From NCBI GenBank assembly GCA_021521415.1, contig JAIQDT010000106.1:1477001-1541000 (forward strand): 64,000 nt of DNA. Direction: 5' to 3'. Position 1 is the first letter of the stretch. Every line of letters starts with the position of its first letter. The stretch is from Bidens hawaiensis (taxonomy: Eukaryota > Streptophyta > Magnoliopsida > Asterales > Asteraceae). The translations under genes and the position numbers were made by a program. Below, one piece after another: positions 1 through 18,592 of this stretch. The notes beneath the pieces were generated by a model. That model worked only from the letters and a program-made list of their open reading frames with translations. It did no database searches and was not told where the DNA came from.

Positions 1-228
1 CAACAAACTAAAAACAGCATTTTGTTGACAAGTTTCACACATTCTAAGGGTAGATAACAAAACTGCACTTAAATCAATCTTTTAAAACGAAATCAAACTA
101 GAAACACTAAACTTATCATAATTATATACAAGCTCTATATGTTATTGTAGATCACATATGACATGTGAATTACATTATTTAACACATAACCAAAATACAA
201 AAGAAAGCAATATGTAAAATGAAGTTAC

Positions 229-2878
229 CTGAAGAAACTGCCGAGGTGTCTGCAAGTGTTACAAGCTGTTCCGCTTGTTGTTCTTTTAGCTGATATCTGT
301 TATCCCATCCAGGCGGAGGTCCATCATCTTCATCCGAGTCTTGTTCTTCCATTTCCAAATCTGAGCTTCAAAGGTGAACGGTTCTTAGTTTTTTACACCA
401 CAAAAGAATATTCTAAACCATACATACATATATAAATCCACACACACACACACATATACTCAGTAACATACTATCATGGCCATATGTAAACAAACACATA
501 TAGGGACTGGATCATGAGATCACTCATTCTTCGTGAGAGAACTAGACAACTCCATACTGCATATATGCAGTATATACTAAATCATCAATATGTAGTAGAC
601 TAGTAGTATATATTGCGTTGCATATATGCAATATATACTGCATATATACAGTATATACTGCATATATGCAGTATGGAGTTGTCTAGTTCTCTCACGAATA
701 TTGAGTTCTCTCATGATTCTGTCCCTGTGTGTGTAACGTAACAATCATTCTCAGCAAAACGAGTTCAGATTCCAAATTACTAGGACAAGAGTCATTAAAA
801 TTACAGATGCAGGTAGATAGTTTCCCTAATAAAACAGTTCATTGAAACTAAATTCAAATATCCTCAGCATTAACCATAATATTTCGAGTGCTTCATAAAC
901 AGGAGTTTACAATCAGACATAAATGTGAAACTAAATCAATCAATTCCAAATCAGGCACAACAAATCTTAAACATTTAAATAACAAAAAAAACAGTAAACA
1001 AATAAAATTAGGTTAATATCATTTAAAATCAACATCTACATGAACAAGGAAGAGGCAAAGTAGGAGGTAACGTTAAAAAGTCCGTCATTTCTAATAGCAG
1101 CGGCGAGTGACTGACGCCATCGTCATCTTCTATTTCAGTTTGTAAATGAGCCAACACGAACAAGCCCTCGGTTAGCTCATTAATAGCCCTAATGTACACA
1201 CTATTCTTTTTTTAATACATATGTGTATTAAAAGTTATTAAAAGCCCTCGCTTCTTGCGTCTAAGCCCATTTTTCAGGCGAGGCTCAATAAATGCGCTTC
1301 TAGTTCCTAGGCGAGCGCTTCGGCATTGCCTATGCCAAGAAGATGAGAAGATAAAAGCCAAGCAAAAGAAATACAAGGAGTGCTATTGAAACTTAGATCT
1401 AGGAGAGGTCAAAGGCATTATATTTACATTTTGTTATTAAAGTTTTGGAATTACATTTGAATCTTGACAATTCAAAAACTTTTGGTACTAATTAGATGAT
1501 ATTAAATGTTATATAATAGCTTTTGTTTATTGTATTTGAAGAATAGTTTTATTTTCATAAACATAATATATTTTTAATTTTTTATTCAAGTGCGCTTTTT
1601 TCCCCTCAAACCCTCGCTTTTTTTGCGCCTTACACCTAGGCCCCAAGCGAAGCCTATGTGCCTTGAGTGCGCCTAGCGCATTTGATAACTATGGGTAGAC
1701 TAGATAGTTGCCCTGAATCCTAATAAAGCAGATTATTGAAGCTCAATTCAAAATTACTCACCATTAACCCTACAACTAGGCATAAATATGAAACTGAATC
1801 ATATCCAAATCAAATATAATTATTAAGCATTTAAATCAGTAACAAAAACAGTACGGAAATGAAATTAGGTTAAAATAAGCTAAAATTATGCGGTTCTCGC
1901 AGTTCTCTACATAAAACCGGTTCTGAAAAGAATGTCACGCACACACACATATATAATGCACACACACACACACAGAGGCAAAAGGTCATTAGAATTACAG
2001 TTCAACTCCGTCAACATTAGCCAACCCTAGGTGTTTGCTATTAGGCATAAATGTGCAAATCGAATCGAATCAAATACAATTATTAAGCATTTAAATCAGT
2101 AACAAAAACATTGCGGAAATGAAACTAGGTTAAAATAAGCTAAAATTACGTGATTCTCGCAATTCTCAACATAAAACTGGTTCTGAAATGAATGTCACGC
2201 ACACACACACACAGAGACAAAAGATCATTAGAATTACAGTTCAATTTCGTCAGCATTAATCAACCCTAGGTAATTACAATTAGGCATAAACATGAAATCG
2301 AATCGAATCAAATCAAATATAATTATTAAGCATTTAAATCAGTAACAAAAAAGTACGAAAATGAAACTAGCTTAAAATAAGCTAAAAGTATGCGGTTCTC
2401 GCAGTTCTCAACATAACACTGGTTCTGAAAAGAATGTCACACACACACACACACACACTATAATATATATATATATATATGTTTGCACACACAGAGAGAG
2501 GCAAAAGGTCATTAGAATTACAGTTCAACTTCGTCAACATTAACCAACCCTAGGTGTTTACAATTAAGCATAAATGTGCAACTGAATCAATCAATTCAAA
2601 ATCAGATACAACTGAATCAACTACTAACTATTAAAATCAGTAACAAAAACAGTACGGAAACAAATGGAATTAGGTTAAAATAATATAGTATAAAAATTAT
2701 AACCAGCAGGAGAACAAGGAAGAGGCGGAGTAGGCGGTAACGTTAACGCCGGCGGGAAGTCGATCATGTCTAACAACGGCGGCAAGTGGCTGACGTCATC
2801 GTCGTCTTCAATTTCCTTAGAAGATTGTTGTTGTTCTTCAGACTGATGCGGTGAAACGGTGTCGTATTCGTCTGTCAT
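229..2878 (-). CDS. LOL2-like protein, first two exons (gene runs off the left edge)
   Basis: Exon 1 is 2878-2704 and exon 2 is 360-229. The donor after exon 1 reads CTG|GT and the acceptor before exon 2 reads CTCAG|ATT; the join (phase 1) keeps one open frame. Exon 2 ends at a good CAG|GTAAC donor, so the rest lies left of position 1. The visible ~100 residues are acidic and proline-rich: a Glu/Asp stretch, a PPTPPLP segment, then EDDGPPPGW followed by a Lys/Gln-rich helix. Acidic stretch plus DGPPPGW is what I recall from the N-terminus of LOL2 (LSD1-like zinc-finger regulators of plant cell death), whose C4 zinc fingers would be in exons not visible here. Proximity to NRPB2, as in Arabidopsis, fits. 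The exon structure is well supported; the family name is tentative because no zinc finger is in view. Confidence 0.5.
502..726. mobile_element. Foldback MITE (~225 bp)
   Basis: Inverted arms of roughly 75 bp start AGGGACTGGATCATGAGA on the left and end with the complement, reading TCTCATGATTCTGTCCCT, on the right. Both arms contain GAGAGAACTAGACAACTCC followed by TGCATATATGCAG palindromes. No coding potential. I could not define a target duplication. It sits in intron 1 of the LOL2-like gene. Confidence 0.75.
833..2703. repeat. Tandem array of ~240-bp units in intron 1, one unit carrying an exon 1 relic
   Basis: Five diverged copies start at about 833, 1725, 1998, 2236 and 2518. Shared landmarks are 'aggcataaatgtgaaact', 'taagcatttaaatcagtaac', 'acaaaaacagtacggaaa', 'aattaggttaaaata' and, in the middle copies, 'gcggttctcgcagttctc'. 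The rightmost copy runs directly into the real exon 1 end. The leftmost copy continues into 1040-1165, a degraded version of the exon 1 3' half including 'gaacaaggaagaggc'. (CA)n runs lie at 438-455, 1945-1972, 2196-2212 and 2438-2458. Confidence 0.8.
1240..1692. repeat. Dispersed element with CGCTT/GCGCC-rich ends
   Basis: Both ends are GC-rich and built from the same words (CCCTCGCTTCTTGCG, AGGCGAGCGCTTCGGC on the left; CCTCGCTTTTTTTGCGCC, TTGAGTGCGCCTAGCGC on the right) around an AT-rich core. It separates copies of the surrounding tandem array, so it probably inserted after the array formed. No open frame. Superfamily not assigned. Confidence 0.45.
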
Positions 2879-2994
2879 TACAGAGTACCAATCGACTCAG
2901 ACTGAGGCTGCTGTGTGTAATTTGCAGGGAGTGAATAAACCTTACAGTTTGGTTTAGTTTGTTTAATAAACGAACCGGATATGAATAAAAATAT

Positions 2995-3440
2995 TTCGTT
3001 TGATAAGTTTAACGGACGAACATAGACAGAGATCGTGTTCGTTTCAATAGTGGTTATGAGCGTCCGGTAAGTCTGATAATGATTATGCTTTTTGAAATTA
3101 ATGTGTAATTGTTTATGATCGTTTGGCCAGTAAAGTCGTTTATGTATATTTATTCATTAATTATCATTAGTGTTGGTGCTGTTCGTTTGTTCATTAGCGT
3201 AATAGTGTCCATTAGTGTCTGTACGTTCATTTGTCCATTAAGATCCATTGGTGTCCGTTTGTTCGTTAACGTCTGTTTACAATATTAACGAACGGACAAG
3301 GACAAGCTCAATTCCTTGATGGACGGGTACGGACATGGATTTTCGTTTTGTGGAATGTTCATGAATCGTCCGTTTGTCCGTTAAAACAGACGAACGCTGA
3401 CAACGTCTCGTCCGGTTCGGTTTGGTCCATTTACAGCCTT
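2995..3440. repeat. GTTCG-family dispersed repeat; nothing else in 2,879-4,141
   Basis: Many imperfect repeats of GTCCGTTTGTTCGTTA and its complement occur here, ending at TTTACAGCC (3428-3436), the end word of this repeat family elsewhere in the window. The short open frame at 3348-3563 falls on repeat sequence and is not believable. The remaining intergenic DNA to 4,141 is AT-rich with an (ATT)n patch near 3,795 and shows no gene. Confidence 0.6.
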
Positions 3441-4141
3441 GGTTATATCAATACAAGAACTAGGCCTCTGAGCCATATGGGGTTTTTTCCTGCCTGTTTT
3501 ACGCTAGATGGTTGCGACTCTGTGTCAACTGGCATCAGCGGAGAAGGTTTCTTCAGGGATTAGGAGGACTCGGGAACCATGGGTTATGTACTTCGGGAGA
3601 AACTAAAGATTGCCGACCTGCGACCACCCAGTCATACTAAAGATTGCTGCCGTTTAAAAATCAAAAGAATGATTACTTAGTAACATAGTATAGAATACAA
3701 TGACCTATGTGACAACAAAACAATGAATACAATGGTCTGCTTATATCCAAAATTTGATCATACTAAATGAATAGGTAGTATACATTTTTCATTATTTTTA
3801 TTATTATTATTATCATTATTCGTAGAGTAAAAAAATATAAACACGTATTTTACTACCGAGGACTTGTATCCTAGTAGTACTAATACGTGCGGTTCCTTTT
3901 AAAGTGGTTAATCATGATTAGACAATTATTCAGTTTTTAGAATAAACATAACAAGTCATGGAGTAAGAAAAACAAACCGGTAAATGAAAAGACATGCTAA
4001 ACAAAACCGGAAAACCATGTTTCTTCAATAGAGTAAACAAACACAAATCCAAATCCAAAACCTATTCGCAATTGTTGCTTGAGTTAATAATAGTTCGAAG
4101 TAAACGCAAACTAAAATGAACCAATCCAAATATTTGTCTCG

Positions 4142-5379
4142 TCAGGGGCTATCATTAAAACTAAAATCATACCCATGGCCTTCATAGAAACTAGAGAACG
4201 ACGGTGGTGTTTCTCCTCCTTGGCCGATATAGAAAGTACTATCAGGTAGCGGGGGCAATGCTCCTTCTTGGCCGCCTTCATAGTAATATTGTTCATCACT
4301 TAAATAATGTGATGACAATGTTGTTGCTTCTGCTGCTGCTACTCCTTCACCTTTGTTATCATAAAAACTAGAGGCCGGTGGTGGTGATGACATCACCTGT
4401 GCGTGCACCACCGCAGGAGCAGCCGGTCTCACTGTGGTGATGTCATTAATGCTACGCCTTCCTTTTATTATTATTATTAATAGCAGTAGCAGTAGTAGCA
4501 GCACTTTCTTGTTCCTGCTTGAGGAAATACTTCTGAGCATGGCTAGCCACCTGGTTCGGCGTCCTCGTAAGCACCGAAAGTCTTGAGATGCTTCGCCAGT
4601 CACCTTTTCCATATTTTTCCAGCCCGCTCAAAAACTTCCTGTAAACATTAACCAAATTTATCAATGGGTTGACTTTTTAACAAACTATATAATATTAAAT
4701 AAAAGAAAAGTTAACTACGCTAATAGTAATTACAAACAATACACCAATAAAAATTGTTAACTTACTCGTGTTCATATACATCAAGAATTAATGGGTTAAC
4801 TTTTTTTATCAACATTTGGAACTACCCCAATACCCGAGTGAGTCTTTTTGAGAATAGATGTCAATCACACATACTGATTTTAGCGTTCCATGTCTAACTA
4901 AAAACCCAGAAACACCATCAAGGATAACCCACCATTGGGAAAACTCCGTTGAGTCTCGGACCTCAAATATCCCAAGACTTAACCATCACTCCATTGTTGA
5001 CTTTTTAAGAAACTAATTATTATTAAATAAAAGAACATTGCCAATGCAAAAATTACAAACAATACAATACAATACAATAAAAGGAGTTAACTTACTCATG
5101 TTCATCTATAGTCCACGAATTCGCTTTCTTCCTCTTCTTTTCCTTGGATTGATCCGACCCAGAATCCGAATTCACACCCTCCGATTCCACTCCGATATAA
5201 TTATCATCTTTAGGATAATCATGCAACTTAACCGAACCCGTCTTAAATTTACGTGCCTCAAGCACCAACGCCTCATATAACGCTTTCACCTCGTTGACGG
5301 TCCTTGGAATGATCATGCTAGCCATCTCTTCCAACTCGTTCGATTCGTTCGCCAATGCATTGTTCTGCTGGTTGTGCAT
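4142..5379 (-). pseudogene. DIVARICATA-type MYB transcription factor with a frame break
   Basis: Exon 1 is 5379-5096 (donor GA|GTAAGT) and exon 2 is 4638-4142 (acceptor TTTACAG|GAAG); the join rebuilds a SHAQKYF-class MYB repeat ([39 protein letters not shown]). Before it are ASMIIPRTVNEVKALYEAL, matching the second half of the first SANT repeat, and a Ser/Asp/Lys-rich linker. After the MYB repeat the frame reads [10 protein letters not shown] then stop (4454-4452), yet the expected [11 protein letters not shown] continues one frame over to 4142. One extra base in the AAT/AAAA run at 4463-4482 explains this; removing it gives 259 residues. The first SANT repeat is also degraded: its tryptophan codon at 5399-5397 lies upstream of the first ATG, with an in-frame stop just before it. 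Either a pseudogene, a truncated allele or a base-call error in the repeat. The family is I-box-type DNA-binding regulators in the nucleus. Confidence 0.75.
4660..5120. repeat. Tandem duplication spanning the MYB exon 1 end and intron
   Basis: The intron segment 4665-4800 and the segment 4998-5120 share 'ttgactttttaa', 'tattaaataaaagaa', 'aattacaaacaatac' and 'gttaacttactc(g/a)tgttcat', the last spanning the exon 1 3' end and donor. The intron copy keeps a donor-like CAC|GAGTAAGTTAA context but has lost the exon reading. Confidence 0.7.
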
Positions 5380-6532
5380 GTTGTGTTCAATGATCCAAAA
5401 CTTTTACAACAAAATATTGTTAAGTTTTCTTTGATGATAAGTATTTACTTTATTAATTTATACTAAACAATTAGATGCATTGGCGTTGTTATCTAATTCC
5501 ATACTGTAAAATAAGAAAATTTTAAACTTCTATTTTTAAATATTTTTAAATGATAGAATTTAACTATTTAATTATGTAATAAATTGTATTTTGATTTATA
5601 TCCAAAAATGTGATATGTATTAGGGGAATATTCATATGGAATTAATTTCGACTCATTAATTGGATATACATATACCCAACTTATTATGTTATTCAAGAAC
5701 TGGTTTCGAGGGGATTGCCGATCTACAAAATAAATCTTAATATGAGAACGTAAGAAACAATACTAATCTACCAATCACAAAAACATAGGAAACGATAACA
5801 GTCCACAATACCAAACTACATAAACAATGTTAAAAAAAAAACCTAATAAGAACAACAAAAATCAAAATAAGCAACAAATTCTTATAACAGCAAATACGAA
5901 CAAAAAAATTACATTTATTTAGGCTTATTAATGTACCTATAATGTTAAAATTTTAGATAAAAGCGTAAAAAACAAAAACAAGTAAATAAATGAATAGAAA
6001 TTAAAAGCCTTAGAGACGAAAACCTCCCTATAGCTTAGACGACTATACGTAGCAGAGGAGAGGAGGGTGGGAGCGCTAATGGCATGCATGTCACACTTTA
6101 ACAACCCAAACACCACTACACTATGTGTGTATTAACAGGACGCCAAAACCACGTTCGCCAGACCTTTAACAAAGGTTGAGTCCATCTCCAATCACACATT
6201 TTTAATTTTATTTTAATTCAATGAAATTGTTTTTATTTTTTTTTTCTTGCTAGTTAAAACAACTCCTTAACAAGTAAATCATAAAACCATTTCGATCGTT
6301 TCACACCATAATTATTTTTTCACAATTTATATTTAATACAACCCATTACTAAACCAAGAAAATTCATATTATCAAGCAAAAATACATCCAAATAATATTT
6401 TCCTACAAACCAACTTAAGCATTAACGATTATATCATTTTAATTATTAATACATAACAAAGCAAGAGTAAAAGTTGCAACTCAAATAAAACTTAAATTCC
6501 ACAAATATAAAGTTACTTCTGTAAGTGTAGCC
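5380..6532. other. Intergenic, no gene seen
   Basis: AT-rich DNA between the MYB start and the NRPB2 stop. A purine-rich patch at 6053-6076 reads as CT-rich on the minus strand and could be MYB 5' untranslated sequence. The NRPB2 3' untranslated region should occupy the right part. No other open frame or repeat recognised. Confidence 0.6.
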
Positions 6533-14179
<7,647 letters not shown>

Positions 14180-14359
14180 TGATTGATTGATTTAGAAACC
14201 CTAACTGTAGATCAAAATATCAAATCCAGTATTTGTTTGTTAGAAGTAAGAGGTGTGTGTAGACGGCTGGGTATAAATAATTGGGGTTTATTGAGAGGGG
14301 CGGTACGAGGGTAGATTTGTAAAATGGATATTCTAGTTTTTACGAGTTACTAGCACACC

Positions 14360-14765
14360 GGTGTTGCAAAAATCTTGACTGTGTACTGATTACTCTGGTT
14401 AATCGTTGGCTTCTATTTTATTAATTAATTTTGGGCTAATCGATCAACGGTCAAATCTGGTCAAAATCAAGATTAATCGGACTTAATCGGATTTCTCTGA
14501 TGAGGTTCTGGTCAAAATCGGTGATTTTCGGTCAAAATCAACGTTATCCGTCTAGATTCTAGCCAAGAAGTCAGAGGTTTCAGTCAATTCCGGCTAAAAT
14601 GTGTTTGTATATGTATAAAACTGAAAATTAAATGTAAAAATGTGTGTGTGTGTGTTTAAAACTGAAAGTTTATTCATTAAAGTATGGTCCGATTAATCCC
14701 GATTAATCGTTAGTCCTCACCCGATCGTCCGACTAGCTACTAGCTATTTTTACAACGTTGTTTAC
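14360..14765. mobile_element. MITE-like element with GATTAATCGG words
   Basis: The left end has GTTGCAAAAATCTTGAC and the right end CTATTTTTACAACG, an inverted pair. The interior repeats 'ggtcaaaatc' and 'gattaatcgg'. A related piece is at 15,368-15,563, also ending in TTTTTACAAC. No coding potential. Confidence 0.5.
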
Positions 14766-14779
14766 GAGTTACAACTATA

Positions 14780-16160
14780 AGGTTGTAAACGAGTCGAGCC
14801 GAAGTCGGGGTGAGTTCGAGCTCGATCTTGAAATTAAACGATGCAGCTCGGCTCAACTCGAGCATGAGCTCGTAGTTAAACGAGCTTAAAATCGAGACAA
14901 CAAGCCGAACTTTGGCTTGGTTACAAAAATGAGTCAGCTTGGTTGAGGTCGTTTGAAATCAAGTTTTTTTTTAGCTATATTTATTTGAGCTTTCATTGAG
15001 CGAGCTATGAGATGAGCTTTACCGAAAATACTAGTGTCAAAAACCGCAGATTTTTTGCACCGATACTAAAATGTTTGGTTCGGTACCGATACCAATATGG
15101 TATCGAATCGGTACTAGTTACAGCCGGAGTGTTACTACGGTAGAGTATGAATAAGCACGTAAGACGTGTTCGTGTTGGGAAAGTTAGCATGTAAATTTGA
15201 AACATGTTGTTAGCTAGACTTGCATGTTGCGTTGGGTCGGTAAAGTATGGTAATTACATGGCTTTGAAAAGTAATGAGATGATGTATATCTTTTACGAAA
15301 TCTTAATATAGCACGTGTTTATAAATCTCCAGCATTTATTTGTCTATAATCTTAATAAAACACATGTTTATGAAAGTTTGGCCGGAAATTAAATCGTAGA
15401 TTTTGGCCAAAACCTTGTTAAAAAAAGCCGACTAAGTTTGATTAATCCTGAATTTTTCCGGGTTTGACCATTGACGAATCAATTGGCCGACTAGCTCAAA
15501 ATTAAACAGTGGTGTGTGAACTATCGATTAATCGGCACTTAGTTGGGATTTTTACAACAATGTGAATAAGTATGTGAGTTGTGTTTGGGTTGGACTGCTT
15601 AACATATAAATTTGAAACTTGTTGTTAGTTAGACTTGAACATTGTGCTGGGTTTGTAAGACTCTGATAATTGCATGACTTTGAAGAGTAATAAGATGGTG
15701 TCTATTTTTATGACATCTGAATATAAAACACGTTTAGAAATTAACATGAAACGTGTCAAATAAATGACTTCAAATACAATGTTAGTCTTTAGTGCGGGCA
15801 ACTCCTTTGGCAGCCAAAGATCTTGGTCAAAACATCTAACCCTGAAATCAGGATGATATTCATGCAAAAAGGTCGGTGTTTCTAAATGAGTTATAGTTTA
15901 AATTCGGGCTGTTCAAAAAGCTCGCGGCTCATGGCTCACTCGAATAAAACTAGCTAAAAAACACTTGATTTAAAACAACCTGAGCTGAATTTGATCATTT
16001 TTGTAACCAAACCAAAATCGACCTAAGCTCGAATCTGGTCATGGCTCGGTCTTAGGCTCGTTTAACTTCAAAATCGAGCTAGAGTCTACTTAAGCTGCCT
16101 CGCTTAATTTCGAGCTCGAGCTCGAGCTCGAAACCACCCTAACTCGACTTGTGAACATCC
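14780..16160. repeat. Repeat cluster: CGAGCTCG-family pieces, GGTACCG repeat and a 180-bp direct duplication
   Basis: Pieces of the GAGCCGAGCTCG family lie at 14,785-14,960 and 15,900-16,145. A GGTACCGATACC-rich patch lies at 15,060-15,115, related to 63,300-63,525. Segments 15,120-15,310 and 15,558-15,740 are a diverged direct repeat (shared: 'ataaatttgaaac', 'ttgttgttag', 'tagacttg', 'ttgaaaagtaat'-like words), separated by the MITE piece at 15,368-15,563. Nothing coding is visible between NRPB2 and the solo LTR. Confidence 0.6.
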
Positions 16161-16388
16161 TGGTTAAAATAAAAGTAGACTTTTGTTGCATAAATCTTTT
16201 ATTTCTCTTTTAACATCTTATAATGTGACATTCGTCAATTTCGGGTCTTGTTTGTATTCATTTTTGTATTTGTTTATTATGTAAACCGACCCGATTTGTA
16301 AACCGAAGCTTATGTTATAATCAAAATGATGGATTTATGTTACAATATTGTTTCACACTTGTTGGGTCTTGAAAACATCCTATTTTTA

Positions 16389-16419
<31 letters not shown>

Positions 16420-16501
16420 TTTTGTTTTGTGTTTTTGTCTTGAACCATTTTGCATGAAAACTCTTGTGTCTCACACCCATATTTGACCACCAACATTACC
16501 C

Positions 16502-16509
16502 TATATATA
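16502..16509 (+). promoter_or_regulatory. TATA box of the solo LTR
   Basis: TATATATA about 280 bp into the LTR, followed by a CT-rich stretch and an A tract, as in a retrotransposon U3/R boundary. Confidence 0.5.
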
Positions 16510-18060
16510 CACCACCTTTCCTCTTCATTTTCCCTTGCTACAACTCAAAAAAAAAAAAAAAAAAAACTCTCTCAAACATCAAAGATTTAAGGTTATCTTC
16601 TTAAGTGTTCTTGAAGGATGTTGGTCTTTCATCTTAATTAGTTTATGTAGCCTTATTAATACTTGTTTATGGTTGTGCAACATATATATAATATACACCC
16701 CTTGTTTACCTTTGGTAGTTACTTCTCTGATTCCGGTCGGTGAGGTTTCGGACCCCATAAGGCAAGGCTTCATGGAGGACTTCGTGTCTTTGATATATAT
16801 ACATCTATATAACTTGTTTATACATATTAATCTTGCTTATTTTAGTTTGTTGGTCATGTTTACAAGTTCCATGGTTATGGGTTTTTAAGAGTCTATGCTT
16901 CGGTTTAACCGTAAATAGCTCTAAACCGTAAACCGAACTTTGTTACTAGTTTTGTTTGTTTAAACATACTTAGTGTTAGATCTAAGTTTCTAAAATCATT
17001 TTTACAAATTCTATGGTTATGGGTTTGTAGAATCTTACCTCGGTCTTAACCCGAAACACGATCCGAACCGAAAACCGAACTTTTGTTTAAAGACTTTATT
17101 GTTAACTTTTGGTATTTTTTTATTTGTACATTATTATACAAGTTATTTAGTGTTTGGACATGTGGAAACCATCTATGAACTTGTTGTAAGATGGAAACCG
17201 AACCAAACCGATTCTTGCTCGCTTAAGACACACAAATGTGTTTTTTTTTAGCCATCAAGACTTGTATATTTCTTTAAAAATAGTTACAAATTGATTCTTA
17301 AATATTTTCTTAAGTACTTGGAAATGTTGGATCCAACTTGATCTCATAACAAAGTTTTGACCGACAAAACCGAACACTCGCTTAACGTGCGTTGTTAGTT
17401 CTAAAACAATGGAACTACATACTTGGTTAAGTCTTATTAAATTTTATTGAGTTATCTCATAACATTCGATATTTTGGAAAGTTGACTTTGGGTTTGACCA
17501 ATTATCAAGACCCGAACCGACAACCCGAACACTCGATAAAAAAAAACCCCCGTTTTAGTATCTTTATTCCAAAGGGATTTGCATTCTTGCATTTTACCCA
17601 CCTTATTACTTAACATAGGTTGAGTAAATATTAAGGTTAGATACTTTAACCCGGTTTCGAGCAAACTTACATTTTTAAAGGGTTATTATTATAAATTCTT
17701 AAATAGTCACATTTTAAACCTTGAACTTTAATTATTTACATTTCTCAACATTTATTTTGTTTAAAGACCTTCAAGACAACCTTTCTAAATTCAAGACTTC
17801 TTTTCTTTTTAGGCATTGTGCGTTAAACTCGTCGTTCCGACAAATCTCCAAATTATCATCTTTCAAGTTTACTACTTGAAGGTGAGTACTTCATACCCCA
17901 TTTTCCATCTTTTATTTTGGGGGTGACATTTCATACTTATTCAACAAAATGCTTTATATTTGAATCTTAAACCACAAACGTAGTTGTATACTTTACCTAA
18001 ATAATTGTTCGATTTGGTGTTCTATGCTTATATGCCTATGTGTTTATCGCTTTTGGTTGA

Positions 18061-18175
18061 TGGAACTATAAAATCCTAGACTATTTGGCATCCCCTTATA
18101 GCAAGGTGTCGTTAACGATAACTATAAAATCCTAGACTATTTGGCATCCCCTTATAGCTAGGTGTCGCTAATGTG
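18061..18175. repeat. Two-copy 60-bp tandem repeat inside the solo LTR
   Basis: 'aactataaaatcctagactatttggcatcccc ttatagc' followed by 'aggtgtcg' occurs twice back to back, nearly identical, suggesting a recent duplication within the LTR. Confidence 0.85.
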
Positions 18176-18592
18176 TCTAGCGATATCTATTTATCCAAAT
18201 TACCACTTTTATTTATCGTTTCGTATGCAAGTTTTGTGGCTATCTTTATTATATACTAATATGATTAAACTTATGAATTGCTCACCGATCTTTGTGTTGA
18301 CAAACTTTATTTTATGAAATGTTGCAAGTTTGCATCTTGGTTGATTTATGATTGTGAAGAAAACGACATCAAAGACCTTAGGATATTAGTAAAAATGAAC
18401 AATATCAATTTGCCATATTTTGTGATATCTTGTTTATGGTTATTTTTTTGGATAATTGTTATGTGACATTTTCGATGTTGTGAAATGAAATGAGTTTATT
18501 AAATACTGTCACTTTAATTAGTGTCATGTGCTTATGGACAATCATTACACCTCGGCATGTTCCGCCGCCTTTGGACGGGATGTGACATATAA

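Larger units (their letters stand above)
16224..18587 (+). mobile_element. Solo LTR, 2364 bp, perfect TATAA target duplication
   Basis: The element begins TGTGACATTCG and ends GGGATGTGACA, so it has TG...CA ends. It is flanked by TATAA at 16219-16223 and 18588-18592, a perfect 5-bp duplication, and has no internal retrotransposon region. Within it are a TATA box at 16,502, a poly(A) tract at 16,547-16,566, two internal near-repeats (16,857-16,950 and 17,003-17,090, both with ATGGTTATGGGTTT and CCGAAC), and a duplicated 60-bp unit at 18,061-18,175. The GC-rich end TTCCGCCGCCTTTGGACGGG is typical of long gypsy LTRs; the lineage is not proven. Orientation follows the TATA box. Short open frames inside are not coding. 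Confidence 0.85.

Noticed and set aside
16740..16780. Resemblance of TCGGACCCCATAAGGCAAGGC to the miR165/166 word TCGGACCAGGCTTCAT
   Set aside because: The match is interrupted and I see no stem partner; it is part of the LTR leader.
16535..16888. 117-codon open frame on the plus strand after a poly(A) tract
   Set aside because: It lies in the solo LTR, starts in the A run and is hydrophobic by AT composition; no domain.
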